The notes below the pieces were generated by a model, which saw only the letters and a program-made list of their open reading frames with translations, was not told where the DNA came from and searched no databases. From assembly GCF_014637345.1 (NCBI RefSeq), contig NZ_BMEX01000001.1, forward strand, positions 310,001-374,000: 64,000 nt of DNA, in the 5' to 3' direction. The stretch is from Kroppenstedtia guangzhouensis (GTDB lineage: Bacteria; Bacillota; Bacilli; Thermoactinomycetales; DSM-45169). Made by a program: the position numbers and the translations under genes. Shown here one piece after another: positions 1 through 8,815 of this stretch. Numbering within the stretch: position 1 is the stretch's first letter; every line of letters starts with the position of its first letter.

Positions 1-1
1 C

Positions 2-742
2 GCCCACCGGATTTTCACTGACAAGCAGGCGAGCAAGCGGTTGATCCGAAATGTGGTCCGGGTGATGAAACAGAAAGGGTACCGCGCTCTGAATATCGAT
101 TTTGAACACATTCGGGAACAGGACCGCCAGTTGTACAACGGTTTTCTGGAGACAATTCTCCCCATTGTGAAAAAGAAAGGATTTACTGTGTCGACGGCAC
201 TCGCTCCCAAAAGCAGCGACCGGCAGGCGGGGCCTTGGCACGGTGCTCATGATTACGCCTTTCATGGAAAAGTGGCCGATTTTGTTCTGTTGATGACCTA
301 TGAGTGGGGATGGACCGGAGGGCCTCCGATGGCAGTGTCTCCGCTGCCCCAAGTGCGCAAGGTTTTGGATTACGCGGTCACTAAGATTCCCCGGGATAAA
401 ATTATGGTGGGGGCCCCGCTGTATGGGTACGACTGGACTTTGCCTTATCGAAAAGGGGGGCCTCCCGCAAAGCGGCTGGCTCCCCAAGCTGCAGTCGAGC
501 TGGCGCGGAAGACGGGGGCCCGGATCCGTTACAACAACCGCGACCAGGCTCCCTATTTCTACTACCGGGATAAACAAGGGAAAAAACATGTCGTCTGGTT
601 TGAAAACGGACAAAGTGTCCAATCCAGGTTTGACCTGATCAAGGAGTACCGTGTCCGTGGGATCGGATACTGGGTGCTCGGGCAATCTTTCCCCGAGCAA
701 TGGTCCCTGCTCCGGGACAATTTCAAGATCAAGAAATATTGA
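2..742 (+). CDS. GH18 spore-type peptidoglycan hydrolase (SleL/YaaH-like), 5'-truncated by window edge
   Basis: C-terminal part of a glycoside hydrolase family 18 protein. The frame is open to the left edge, so the true start lies outside the window. The GH18 active-site strand is visible near the start (LNIDFEHI, with the presumed catalytic Glu), followed by the conserved (F)VLLMTYEWGW strand, the substrate-loop sequence MVGAPLYGYDW and a C-terminal GIGYWVLGQ strand. This pattern matches the catalytic domain of SleL/YaaH N-acetylglucosaminidases, which act on cortex peptidoglycan during germination. LysM domains usual in this family would lie upstream and cannot be seen. It ends with a hairpin terminator. 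The family is firm; the germination role is inferred. Confidence 0.85.
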   Translation, partial: AHRIFTDKQASKRLIRNVVRVMKQKGYRALNIDFEHIREQDRQLYNGFLETILPIVKKKGFTVSTALAPKSSDRQAGPWHGAHDYAFHGKVADFVLLMTYEWGWTGGPPMAVSPLPQVRKVLDYAVTKIPRDKIMVGAPLYGYDWTLPYRKGGPPAKRLAPQAAVELARKTGARIRYNNRDQAPYFYYRDKQGKKHVVWFENGQSVQSRFDLIKEYRVRGIGYWVLGQSFPEQWSLLRDNFKIKKY

Positions 743-797
743 AGACATAGACCGTTGACTCAGGTTGTGAAAGTAGGTAGTGGATGAAGAGAAAATG

Positions 798-834
798 AGC
801 CGGGAGCATTGTTTCTCCCGGCTGCTATTTTATT
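798..834 (+). terminator. Rho-independent terminator after the GH18 gene
   Basis: Perfect 9-bp stem AGCCGGGAG / CTCCCGGCT with an 8-nt loop, followed by a T-rich tract (GCTATTTTATTG). Confidence 0.75.
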
Positions 835-926
835 GTTTTCAAAATCCCATCGGAGTTCCACTGGACAATCATCGGAAATCAAACGGGTGCATAGGATGGA
901 TCATCCTCGATATAAGGGTGGTACCG

Positions 927-1175
927 ATGGCGAAGAAAAAGCGTCACAGGGGAAGCCAGCACACTATTGCACCGAAAACGCCCCGCAAGAAGAAAAAGAT
1001 CAAGGAGGCGGATCTCTTCTACAGCCGGGAAGTGGCCCCCTTGCGCAGGGAGCTGCGCCGGGCACAGCAGTCCCGTCATCTGGAGGCGGTGGATAATTTG
1101 TGGAAACGGCTGCAGGAATCCTTGAAACAGCACCGGCTTTTGGTGAAGCGGGCCCGGTTTGTGACCCGACCCTAA
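927..1175 (+). CDS. Small, highly basic hypothetical protein (82 aa)
   Basis: I chose the ATG at 927 because AAGGGTGG lies 4-5 nt upstream; longer readings begin inside the preceding terminator. The product starts MAKKKRHRGSQHT and is rich in Lys and Arg throughout, with a predicted helical C-terminal half (LRRELRRAQQSRHLEAVDNL). No family is recognised. The charge suggests nucleic acid or ribosome contact, but that is only a guess. It stands alone between two unrelated genes. Confidence 0.55.
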   Translation: MAKKKRHRGSQHTIAPKTPRKKKKIKEADLFYSREVAPLRRELRRAQQSRHLEAVDNLWKRLQESLKQHRLLVKRARFVTRP

Positions 1176-1242
1176 AATCGTTTGCCAGACAGGGATGGGA
1201 AGGAAAACAGGCGAAGTGATAGAGTGCGGAATTCGGAGGTGA

Positions 1243-1264
1243 AAAGAGCCGTGGCCGGCTCTTT
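1243..1264 (+). terminator. Hairpin without T-tract between the basic protein and the ADP-ribosylglycohydrolase
   Basis: Perfect 9-bp inverted repeat AAAGAGCCG / CGGCTCTTT with a 4-nt loop (TGGC). No U-tract follows, so this may be a weak terminator or an operator for the gene starting at 1312. Confidence 0.35.
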
Positions 1265-1311
1265 CGCTGCCTATTCCGAGTTTCGATCTATCAACGGAGA
1301 GAGTGAGTGAA

Positions 1312-2250
1312 ATGATGAACCGATTGGATCGCATCCAGGGCGGGTTCTGGGGGTTGTTGGTGGGGGATGCGCTGGGAGTTCCCTATGAGTTCAATGGGCC
1401 GGAAGTCCTTCCGCCAATAGAGGAGATTGAATTCATCCCCCCGGAAGGTTTTAAGCGCAGTTACCCCTCGGTTCCTCCGGGTACATGGTCCGACGACGGT
1501 GCCCAAGCTTTGGCCCTTCTGGATTCTTTGTTGAGCAAAGGAAAGATGGATGCGGAGGATTTTGCGGGAAGGTTGTTGCGTTGGTATGAAGAAGGGCTCT
1601 GGGCGGTGGATGGACACGTGTTTGATGTGGGGATGCAAACAGCCGATGCCCTCCAAGCTTTTCGATCCGGGACACCGGCGGGGAGAGCCGGATGGGTTCG
1701 TCCGGATGGAAAGGGAAACGGTTCCCTGATGAGGGTTCTTCCCTTGGTCCTCTGGCACAGGGGAAGCGATGAGAAACTGGTGGCCGATTCCCATCTTCAG
1801 TCTCTGGTTACCCATGCTCATCCCACGAACCAAGTCTGTTGTGCCTTGTATTGCTTGTGGGCACGCCGGATCCTGGAAGGGATGACAACGGAGGAGTCTT
1901 ACAAAGAGGCCGTGAACCGTCTGTGCTCTATCTACCGGGGTTATCCGGAACACCTCCGCGAGCTGGAAGAGACCGTCCGTCCCGATGAAGAACCGGTCAG
2001 CCAAGGGGGCGGCTATGTGGTGGAGACCTTGAACAGCGTCCGATTGGCCATGCGGGAATACTCCTATGAAGGGGTGGTCAAGGCGGCAATCAGGCTGGGG
2101 GAGGACACGGACACCAACGCTGCGATTGCCGGAGGTCTGGCCGGGATTCGAGAGGGAGCCTCCTCGATTCCGAAGCGCTGGATGGAACAGCTGAGGGGGA
2201 AAGATCAGGCTCGACAGCTGCTGAACCAACTGATGGAGCACCTGAATTAA
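1312..2250 (+). CDS. ADP-ribosylglycohydrolase (DraG/ARH family)
   Basis: The enzyme would remove ADP-ribose from modified proteins or nucleic acids using a dinuclear Mg/Mn centre. The family signature elements are all visible: GGFWGLLVGDALGVPYEF at the N-terminus, the metal-binding TWSDD segment (about residue 60), and the C-terminal GEDTDTNAAIAGGLAG motif with the second metal-binding Asp pair. Length (about 312 aa) is typical. GTG at 1303 also opens the frame, but GGAGAGA at 1296-1302 is spaced correctly only for ATG 1312. No partner ADP-ribosyltransferase is visible nearby, so the substrate is unknown. Confidence 0.88.
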   Translation: MMNRLDRIQGGFWGLLVGDALGVPYEFNGPEVLPPIEEIEFIPPEGFKRSYPSVPPGTWSDDGAQALALLDSLLSKGKMDAEDFAGRLLRWYEEGLWAVDGHVFDVGMQTADALQAFRSGTPAGRAGWVRPDGKGNGSLMRVLPLVLWHRGSDEKLVADSHLQSLVTHAHPTNQVCCALYCLWARRILEGMTTEESYKEAVNRLCSIYRGYPEHLRELEETVRPDEEPVSQGGGYVVETLNSVRLAMREYSYEGVVKAAIRLGEDTDTNAAIAGGLAGIREGASSIPKRWMEQLRGKDQARQLLNQLMEHLN

Positions 2251-2309
2251 AGCGAACTTCAGGTTTTGATGGGGACCTGCACGGGATATTCGGATTACCA
2301 GCCCAACAG

Positions 2310-2348
2310 AAAAAACGACCCCTTCCTTGGTGGAAGGGATCGTTTTTT
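2310..2348. terminator. Bidirectional terminator between convergent genes
   Basis: A-rich/T-rich flanked stem: AAAAAACGA-CCCCTTCC and GGAAGGGATCGTTTTTT around a short loop. It serves the ADP-ribosylglycohydrolase on plus and the signal peptidase on minus. Confidence 0.85.
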
Positions 2349-2358
2349 CTTGAAGATT

Positions 2359-2940
2359 TCACCGGAAAGGCAATCGATCTGTTCGCCAGATCATTTTGCC
2401 CAGCACGTGATCGATCGGGATCGGGCCGATTTCCCGGCTGTCTCTGCTGTTATCCCGGTTGTCCCCCATGACGAACACATGATTTTCGGGGACTTTATAC
2501 TTGGTTTGGTTATAGGGGTCCGTTGTTTCGTCCAAGGTATAGGGCTCCTCCAACAGTTGATTATTGCGGTAAACCCGGTTGTTTTTGAATTCCAGGGTGT
2601 CTCCCGGCTTCCCGATGACCCGTTTCAGCCAGCGGCTTTCCGTCTGCTTTTTTCCTGTGAGCAACCGGTAGAGAGAGGCTTCCTTCAGTTCCCGGATCAG
2701 AGTGCGTTTCTCATCTGTCCGACTGTCGATGACCACAATATCCCCATATTCGGGAATTTGGTTTAAGGTATGGGGGATTTTGGATACAAAGATGTAGTTC
2801 TTGTCCTGAAGTGTCGGTTCCATGGATTGACCGTGAACTTCCGCCGGTTCGATCAAGAAGGTGGTGATCAAGAGGGCGAGAACGGCGGCCACGGCAATGG
2901 AGAGCATCCATTGAAATAAAGTTTGAATCGGTTTCATCAT
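2359..2940 (-). CDS. lepB: Signal peptidase I
   Basis: Membrane-bound serine protease that removes signal peptides from secreted proteins. One N-terminal transmembrane segment (about residues 12-30) is followed by the catalytic Ser box (HGQSMEPTL), the general-base Lys box (RWLKRVIGKPGDTLEF) and the C-terminal box (VMGDNRDNSRDSREIG), the standard SipS/LepB order. Start at 2940 is set by GGAGG six bases upstream; the longer reading adds an untypical leader. Length 193 aa fits Bacillus type-I signal peptidases. Confidence 0.93.
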   Translation of the reverse strand: MMKPIQTLFQWMLSIAVAAVLALLITTFLIEPAEVHGQSMEPTLQDKNYIFVSKIPHTLNQIPEYGDIVVIDSRTDEKRTLIRELKEASLYRLLTGKKQTESRWLKRVIGKPGDTLEFKNNRVYRNNQLLEEPYTLDETTDPYNQTKYKVPENHVFVMGDNRDNSRDSREIGPIPIDHVLGKMIWRTDRLPFR

Positions 2941-3036
2941 GTTTATCCTCCATATGGAAACCAGTTCTTTGGAAAAGGTGAAGGGAGCACCTGTGATCCA
3001 ATTCGCGATATCTATCATGGTAACATATATTGAGCA

Positions 3037-5388
3037 TCAGCTGATCTCCGTTTCAAGGTCTGCCACCCGTTTTTCTGCGTAATCAGCATCTTTGCGCCCA
3101 TAAAAAGTTTCTGCCTTTTCAAGGATGCAGGTGGTGTTGTACTCGGGAATTCCAGCGTGTTCTTCATAGATCCCCTTGGGAATGAGGATATTGCCCTCAG
3201 GCCAATGCACACCCAGGTTTCCGGGGTGGATCGGGGCGAAGCGTGCCCGGCCGTGAAAGCGCCCATGCCGGTTGTACAGAACGATCGCATCTCCCTCTTC
3301 AATAAAGAGCTTCGCGGCATCCTCCTCATGGATGAGTACATCATAACGATCCGCATTATTAAAGGGATCTGTGTCACTGTAGATCATGGAGTTAAACTGT
3401 TTGCCCCGTCGGGTGGTGATTCGGAATTGACCCTCCGTTTCCCGGTGTTCCGGAAGATCTATGGGGAGAAGGTTTCCTCTGCCGTCAGGGGTGGGACAGA
3501 ACCCTCCTTCACACAACCAGGCTCCTCCCCACTGGAACACATCCCCTTGTTTTCGCAGATGCTGGATCCCATCGTAATCCGGTGCCGCCTGAGCGATCTC
3601 CTCCCGAATCTGCTGTGCGTTTTCCAGGCCGAGACACTCTTTTGCTCCGGGCTTGACCCGTGCCGCCAAGTCGAGGTAGATTTGCCACTCCGGACGTGCT
3701 TCTTCGATCCGGGGCCCCTCAATCTCCGGAGAGAAATAGACCATTCGCTCAGTGGAAGTGGAGGTGCAACCTCCGGGTTGCTCATACCGGGTCATCGCCG
3801 GCAGGACAATCACCGCTTCCCGGGCATCCAGCAAGGTGGAGCTATTGAAAATAATGTCCTGATGGACCCGGACATCCAGTTGAGTCAAGCTGCGACGGAC
3901 GAAATCCGGATCAGGCATGGTTTCCAAAAAATTGCCGCCGGAGAGATAATAGAGACGGATTTTCTGCTCGTGATCGTCAGGGAGGAGGGCGTTTTCCAGG
4001 GTGACCCCGACAATATCCCCCTGCCATCGTGGAATTTCAAAGTTCCAGACCTTTTCCAACCGCTGCAGAGTAGGCTCGTCAAAGCCGCCCCCGGGCAAAC
4101 TGAAGGGGTCAGCTCCCATTTCACCGGAGCCCTGAACGCCGGAATGTCCCCGGATGGGCATGACGCCGCAATGTTCCCGGCCGAGAAACCCACGGAGCAA
4201 GGCGAGATTGGCCACCTGGGAAATATTGTCCGTACCGAAGCGGTGTTGGGTCAACCCCATCGACCACACGAAAACGGCGGATTTGGCCCCGGCGAGGAGT
4301 TGGGCGAACTTCCGCATCTGTTCCCGGGTGAGCCCTGAGGAGCGCTCCAGCTCTTCCCAACCATATTTACTGATGTGTTTTTTCAGGGCCTGGTATCCGT
4401 TGGTGTGAGCCTGAACAAAGGAATGGTTGATGGCAGAACCGGGATTTCGCTCCTCCATTTCAAACCAGTGTTTCATCACCCCGTTCATAAAGGCGATGTC
4501 CCCACCGATATTCACCTGGTAAAAATCGTCGGCGATCCGGGTGCCAAACAGGGCGGAATCCGGTATGGACGGAACCCAGTAAGCATCCATCGATGGTTCA
4601 TGGTAGGGATTGATGACAATAATCTTAGTTCCTTTACGTTTGGCGGCGTACATATATTTGGTGGAGACCGGCTGATTGTTGGCGGCGACTGATCCCCAGA
4701 AGACAAGAACATCTGTCCCGATCCAATCCTTGTAATTGCAACTGGAGGCGCCGATCCCGAGGGAGCGTTTCAGAGCGGTTTTGGATGGGGAGTGGCAGAT
4801 CCGGGATGCATTGTCGATATGATTGGTTCCCAGAAAACGTGCGACTTTGGCGGCAACGTAGTAAGTTTCGTTGGAGCTTCCCCTAGACGTCAGATAAAAG
4901 GCGAACTGCCGGGGATCCAATTTTTTTATTTTTTCCGCGATCCGATCCAAGGCCTCATCCCAGGAAATGCGTCGGAATTTTTGATCTCCGGGTTCCCGGA
5001 GCAGGGGATAGGGGATCCGTCCCAGCTTGCGGAGTTCCTCACTGCTCAGTTTCCGCAATTCATCAATATCTTGGTGGAGGATTTCCGGTCTCATCGCCGG
5101 CATCGTGTTGAGTCTCAGAACATTGAGGCGGGTGGTGCACAGATGGGGTCCGGTCAAGGTCTGATCCTTGAGACCGGCCACGCCCAGTGCACAACCGTCA
5201 CAGACTCCTTGGGTCAGGATCCGGTAGGCGTAGGGCAGATTGTCCCGGTTATCCCAAATGACCTTCATCGTATCCCGGATGTGCCGGGGTTTCACCTTTC
5301 CGATTCCGAAGGGAACATAGCTTACCCAAAGGTTGGGGTCCGGGGTTTTGGGAAGTGAGACAGGACCGGTATGTCGGGTTTTTCCCAT
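3037..5388 (-). CDS. FdhF/YdeP-family molybdopterin oxidoreductase
   Basis: Large (783 aa) member of the DMSO reductase superfamily, closest in style to the YdeP/YjgC 'FdhF/YdeP family' of formate-dehydrogenase-like proteins. Visible features are an N-terminal Cys cluster (GVCDGCALG) followed by a further Cys about 23 residues later (HLCTTRLN), the cofactor region RISWDEALDRIAEKI, the LTSRGSSNETYY strand, and a C-terminal molydopterin dinucleotide-binding domain (FRITTRRGKQFNSMIYSDTDPFNNADR). No selenocysteine codon is seen; the expected position reads SRICHSPSK. GGAGG ends 7 nt upstream of the ATG at 5388. Electron donor and acceptor are unknown, and no partner subunit or fdhD lies nearby. 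The acid-resistance role known for E. coli YdeP should not be assumed here. Confidence 0.85.
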   Translation of the reverse strand: MGKTRHTGPVSLPKTPDPNLWVSYVPFGIGKVKPRHIRDTMKVIWDNRDNLPYAYRILTQGVCDGCALGVAGLKDQTLTGPHLCTTRLNVLRLNTMPAMRPEILHQDIDELRKLSSEELRKLGRIPYPLLREPGDQKFRRISWDEALDRIAEKIKKLDPRQFAFYLTSRGSSNETYYVAAKVARFLGTNHIDNASRICHSPSKTALKRSLGIGASSCNYKDWIGTDVLVFWGSVAANNQPVSTKYMYAAKRKGTKIIVINPYHEPSMDAYWVPSIPDSALFGTRIADDFYQVNIGGDIAFMNGVMKHWFEMEERNPGSAINHSFVQAHTNGYQALKKHISKYGWEELERSSGLTREQMRKFAQLLAGAKSAVFVWSMGLTQHRFGTDNISQVANLALLRGFLGREHCGVMPIRGHSGVQGSGEMGADPFSLPGGGFDEPTLQRLEKVWNFEIPRWQGDIVGVTLENALLPDDHEQKIRLYYLSGGNFLETMPDPDFVRRSLTQLDVRVHQDIIFNSSTLLDAREAVIVLPAMTRYEQPGGCTSTSTERMVYFSPEIEGPRIEEARPEWQIYLDLAARVKPGAKECLGLENAQQIREEIAQAAPDYDGIQHLRKQGDVFQWGGAWLCEGGFCPTPDGRGNLLPIDLPEHRETEGQFRITTRRGKQFNSMIYSDTDPFNNADRYDVLIHEEDAAKLFIEEGDAIVLYNRHGRFHGRARFAPIHPGNLGVHWPEGNILIPKGIYEEHAGIPEYNTTCILEKAETFYGRKDADYAEKRVADLETEIS

Positions 5389-5863
5389 GGTGAGTCCTCC
5401 TTGCAATATCCGTTGCACTGAACGGATTTGTCCCCTCCGGCTCCCGAAGGGATACAGAAATTTTAGACAACACAATGATATGGTATCACGAGATCATTGA
5501 CCGTCACAAGGTGGAAAATCCAGGTGAACCATCCACTGTCATCACGAATTTATTTACTCTTTTATGTCGATTTGTTCTCCCTTTGACGGAAGGGTTTTTT
5601 TTCTTCAGATTGTTCAACGATACCTGCTTGGTGTCTCCTTTCCCGGTTTGGATTCGAATCCTTCACCGTCCGGGGGCCCAGGAGAGAAGCTTCCCATATC
5701 CTTCGGGAATGTTGAAGAGAACCCGGCCATAGATTCAAGATAACCATCTTGATGAAAAGGAGGTGGTACAGGGGCAATATTCCAACCATTGTTTCAATTG
5801 TTTTGGTATGATGAGGAGTGATAATTCCGAATTCAGTGAGAGATGTTGGTGGAGGTGGGTTGG
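5389..5863. other. Gene-free divergent intergenic region
   Basis: About 475 nt between the minus-strand oxidoreductase and the plus-strand DUF819 gene. It should hold both promoters. A T-arm-like stretch (GGATTCGAATCC, about 5648) does not extend into a tRNA. An unused GGAGGTGG occurs near 5760. I see no convincing gene. Confidence 0.5.
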
Positions 5864-7042
5864 ATGACAAGTGAGGCCTTGGTGACCAGCCCCTTTGGGG
5901 TAGGTGCAGTCATAACATCTCTTATCGCCATATCTTTTTGGCTGGACCGCAGGTTCAGGTTTTTTTCCTGGTTGGGCACGGCGATACTGGTGATCACCGG
6001 AGGTGCTGTCCTGGTCAACCTGGGGGTGATCCCTTCCGCCGTGGGCGGAGAGGAACTGAACCCTGTCTATATTTTTGCAAGTGATTACGGGGTTCCTCTT
6101 GCCATCGTTTTGCTCCTGTTGGCAACGGATTTCAGCCAGGTTCGCTCTTTGGGCAGGCCTGCGCTGGTGGCCTTTATGTTGGGAGCGATCGGGACTGCTG
6201 TCGGTGCGGTGGTGGGGGTTTGGCTGACTGCCGGAGGGATCGGCGGGGAGGCCTGGAAATTGGGTGGGCAGTTTGCTGCTAGTTACATCGGCGGGGGAAT
6301 CAACTATGCCGCTGTCGGCAACGCTCTTGGAACATCGGAAACGATGTTTGCCACGGGAGCCGCAGCAGATAACATCATGACCAATATATGGATGGTGATG
6401 ACGGCGATCCTGCCGGTGATCCTGATTCGTTGGTATCCCAGTATACGCAACCGGGTCGATTCGGCGAAACAGCGGGGGACGGCGTTTTGGAACCGGCGGG
6501 AACTCGTCATTCAGGATTTGATCCTCCTGTTTGCCATCTCTTTTACGGTGGTGGCGGTGGCTGAAGCGATCACCCCATGGATCGACGGATGGGTCGGGTT
6601 TGAGATTCCCCCGGTGATCTGGTATACCACTTTGGCTTTGCTGCTGGCGCTTTTCACCCCGGTGAAGCGGCTAAAAGGCGGGGAAGAGGTGGGGAACTTC
6701 ATCCTTCATTTCTTCTTCGCCACGATGGGGGCGGGTACCATCCTGGGTACGCTGGTTGACAAAGGGCCGGTGGTGTTCCTGTTCATCTCGATTGTAGTCG
6801 GGGTTCACGGTCTCGTTATTTTTGGAATGGGACGCATTTTCAAGGTGGAAGTGGAGATGTTGGCGGTGGCCAGTCAAGCTTGTGTGGGCGGCCCGTCCAC
6901 AGCACTCGCCCTGGCCAGTTCCAAAGGATGGACTTCTCTGGTGACCCCCGCCGTATTGTTGGGGGTTTTGGGGTACGCGGTCGGTAACTATGTCGGGATC
7001 TTGATGGGGCAATGGATACATTGGTTATTGGGGAGTGGATAA
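5864..7042 (+). CDS. DUF819 family integral membrane protein (YjcL-like)
   Basis: Multi-pass membrane protein of about 392 aa, with roughly ten hydrophobic segments and a two-fold internal pattern of Gly-rich helices (AASYIGGGINYAAVGNALG and ASQACVGGPSTALALASSKG) typical of DUF819/YjcL transporters. Substrate is not established for the family. The ATG at 5864 follows GGAGGTGGG by 5 nt, better than the upstream ATG at 5843. It is monocistronic and ends in a strong terminator. Confidence 0.82.
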   Translation: MTSEALVTSPFGVGAVITSLIAISFWLDRRFRFFSWLGTAILVITGGAVLVNLGVIPSAVGGEELNPVYIFASDYGVPLAIVLLLLATDFSQVRSLGRPALVAFMLGAIGTAVGAVVGVWLTAGGIGGEAWKLGGQFAASYIGGGINYAAVGNALGTSETMFATGAAADNIMTNIWMVMTAILPVILIRWYPSIRNRVDSAKQRGTAFWNRRELVIQDLILLFAISFTVVAVAEAITPWIDGWVGFEIPPVIWYTTLALLLALFTPVKRLKGGEEVGNFILHFFFATMGAGTILGTLVDKGPVVFLFISIVVGVHGLVIFGMGRIFKVEVEMLAVASQACVGGPSTALALASSKGWTSLVTPAVLLGVLGYAVGNYVGILMGQWIHWLLGSG

Positions 7043-7056
7043 ATCTGACCCACGTG

Positions 7057-7084
7057 AAGGCCGACCCCGGGTCGGCCTTATTTC
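7057..7084. terminator. Bidirectional terminator (DUF819 gene / phosphodiesterase-like gene)
   Basis: Near-perfect palindrome AAGGCCGACCC-C-GGGTCGGCCTT at 7057-7079 followed by ATTTC. It lies at the 3' end of both convergent genes. Confidence 0.8.
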
Positions 7085-8678
7085 ATGATGAAGGTTTCAT
7101 CAGGTCCAAGATAAAGGCTTTCAGATCTACGATCCGCCAATGGCGGGGTTTCTGATCCGTACCGGAGATAATAATGGGAGCGACTGAGTCGATCCGGTGC
7201 AAGGAGCCGTGGCCGGCACCTCCTTTGTGAGTGGGGGAGGGGGCATCGGCCAATTCATATCCGGGGCGGGCTGTCACCACCAGGAAACGGCCCGGATGAG
7301 AATTGAGAGATGCGGACAGACGGGCCAGGGCGTCGGGAAAATCGCCGTAAGAAAGGCGCCTTTTTTCCCGGTCCAAAGACAAATCGAGTGCTGCAGGATT
7401 CCCTTTCAGTTCCCAGGCTTGATCATAGGGGTCCGTCCAGTCTTCTCCCATCCGAAATTGCATTTCTTGATCCCTGGTGGCGTTCAGTACCCGGATCCAG
7501 TCACCTTCCCCGGGATGGGCGATCAGGTCGATCCGATCATCTTTTTTCAGGTTGTCTGCCAGCGTCTGTAAAGAGATGCTCCTTTTCAGGGAATAGACGT
7601 ATGCAGAGCGCTCATTGACGGCCAGGACCAACTCGGTTTTGTCGTCGGGTTGTTTGCCTGCTTCCAGTATTTCATATTCGTGCAGGAGCTGATCCAGCCG
7701 AACCACCGGATTCTCATCGGAAGGGTGGATGGGCGTCTGTCCACCATCTCCCGTGATCACCCAGGTGACTTTATCCAAGGCTTCCTCCCAATTGGGAAAG
7801 CTGTCCAGCAACTTTTGGATATTTTGATCTAATTTTTGTAGCCCTTTCCTTTCTGCCTCTCCACTTCCCTTTTTATGAAGAAGTTTGTCCAGATCGGGAA
7901 GATAGACGAATAGGAAATCCGGCAGTCGGTTTTTTTGGATCAGATATTTTGTCGTTTCAATGGCGTAATCATCTTTAAAGCCGAATTCCTGAGTGGGACT
8001 TTCCGAAAGGGGGACTTCCCCCTGCAGTGGATTGGAGAAAGCACCGAGAGATAAAAAATCGGGCCCTTTCACCTTCAACCGTTGTGGGAGTGAAGTGGGA
8101 GTGGCCAGCCACGAGGGAAAGGACAGGATATGATCCGACCTTCCCCGGTGGATCATCCCGTTGACAGAACCACTTAGGATTCCCTGGTCGGCCAATTCTT
8201 CGTAAACAGTGAGAGTCTCCTTGCTTAAATGACTGCCGTTCAGGTGAATCGCAGCGTCTTCTATGGTTTGGTTGAGTCCATCGCTGATCACCTCATGGAG
8301 ACCGGTTCCATAGTTGACCAGGCGGTTTTCCTTTTGATCAAACCAGATTAACCCGGGAATTCGATGCTGGTCCGGGAAGGTCCCGGTCAGCAGGGAGCTG
8401 TCCACAGTGACGGACATGGTGGGAAAAGAGCTGACCAATTCCTTTTTGTATGTTCCCCGCTGAATCAAATAGGAGAGGGCGGGGAGCTCTTGGCTGTTCA
8501 CTCCCTGGTCGATGACATGGGACATCAGGGAGTCCACCAGTAGCCAGATCACTTTCCGATCTGTGTTACCTGCGGGGCTGAGACGGTCAAGGTCGTGCTC
8601 GTGCTGCTCAGGCTTGGACCATTGATAATAGAGATAGATCAGGGCTAAAAGCAATAAAAGGATCAACAACCAGTGCAT
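7083..8678 (-). CDS. Membrane-anchored alkaline phosphatase/phosphodiesterase superfamily protein
   Basis: Predicted type I phosphodiesterase/nucleotide pyrophosphatase fold. After an N-terminal transmembrane anchor (LLILLLLLALIYLYY) comes the first metal-binding strand KVIWLLVDSLMSHVI and the nucleophile region SSFPTMSVTVDSSLLTG, with the Thr/Ser nucleophile in the PTMS segment. FLFVYLPDLDKLLHKKG, WVITGDGGQTPI and GGAGHGSLHRIDSVAPIIISG supply the remaining metal ligands. The catalytic domain would face outside the cell. Start at 8678 uses AAGGATG about 10 nt upstream. Its promoter region is shared with the divergent thioesterase and contains a FadR-like operator. Substrate is unknown. Confidence 0.78.
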   Translation of the reverse strand: MHWLLILLLLLALIYLYYQWSKPEQHEHDLDRLSPAGNTDRKVIWLLVDSLMSHVIDQGVNSQELPALSYLIQRGTYKKELVSSFPTMSVTVDSSLLTGTFPDQHRIPGLIWFDQKENRLVNYGTGLHEVISDGLNQTIEDAAIHLNGSHLSKETLTVYEELADQGILSGSVNGMIHRGRSDHILSFPSWLATPTSLPQRLKVKGPDFLSLGAFSNPLQGEVPLSESPTQEFGFKDDYAIETTKYLIQKNRLPDFLFVYLPDLDKLLHKKGSGEAERKGLQKLDQNIQKLLDSFPNWEEALDKVTWVITGDGGQTPIHPSDENPVVRLDQLLHEYEILEAGKQPDDKTELVLAVNERSAYVYSLKRSISLQTLADNLKKDDRIDLIAHPGEGDWIRVLNATRDQEMQFRMGEDWTDPYDQAWELKGNPAALDLSLDREKRRLSYGDFPDALARLSASLNSHPGRFLVVTARPGYELADAPSPTHKGGAGHGSLHRIDSVAPIIISGTDQKPRHWRIVDLKAFILDLMKPSS

Positions 8679-8747
8679 TGGGAACACATCCTTGACATTG
8701 GGGTTCATATCCAAATAGTGGCTCTTTCGGTGAGGTTTTATGCATAC

Positions 8748-8777
8748 ACAACCTGAATGATTGTTCATTCAGGTTGT
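8748..8777. promoter_or_regulatory. FadR (YsiA)-type operator, perfect 13-bp inverted repeat
   Basis: ACAACCTGAATGA and TCATTCAGGTTGT are exact reverse complements separated by 4 nt (TTGT). The core TGAATGA-N4-TCATTCA matches the operator of the Bacillus fatty-acid-degradation repressor FadR (TetR family, released by long-chain acyl-CoA). A TATACT -10-like hexamer sits at 8780-8785 directly downstream, so binding would block transcription of the acyl-CoA thioesterase gene at 8816. It may also affect the divergent gene at 8678. Confidence 0.75.
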
Positions 8778-8815
8778 GGTATACTACATCTATGGTTTTA
8801 GAGAGGAGTGGCATC

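Noticed and set aside
1291-2241. Long minus-strand ORF opposite the ADP-ribosylglycohydrolase
   Set aside because: Shadow frame of a clear family gene; His/Pro/Arg-rich composition typical of antisense of GC-rich coding sequence; no SD.
3157-4338. 393-codon plus-strand ORF inside the molybdopterin oxidoreductase gene
   Set aside because: Antisense of a well-recognised enzyme; no family features or ribosome binding site.
5640-5680. tRNA-like T arm GGATTCGAATCC
   Set aside because: No matching acceptor, D arm or anticodon arm can be folded around it.
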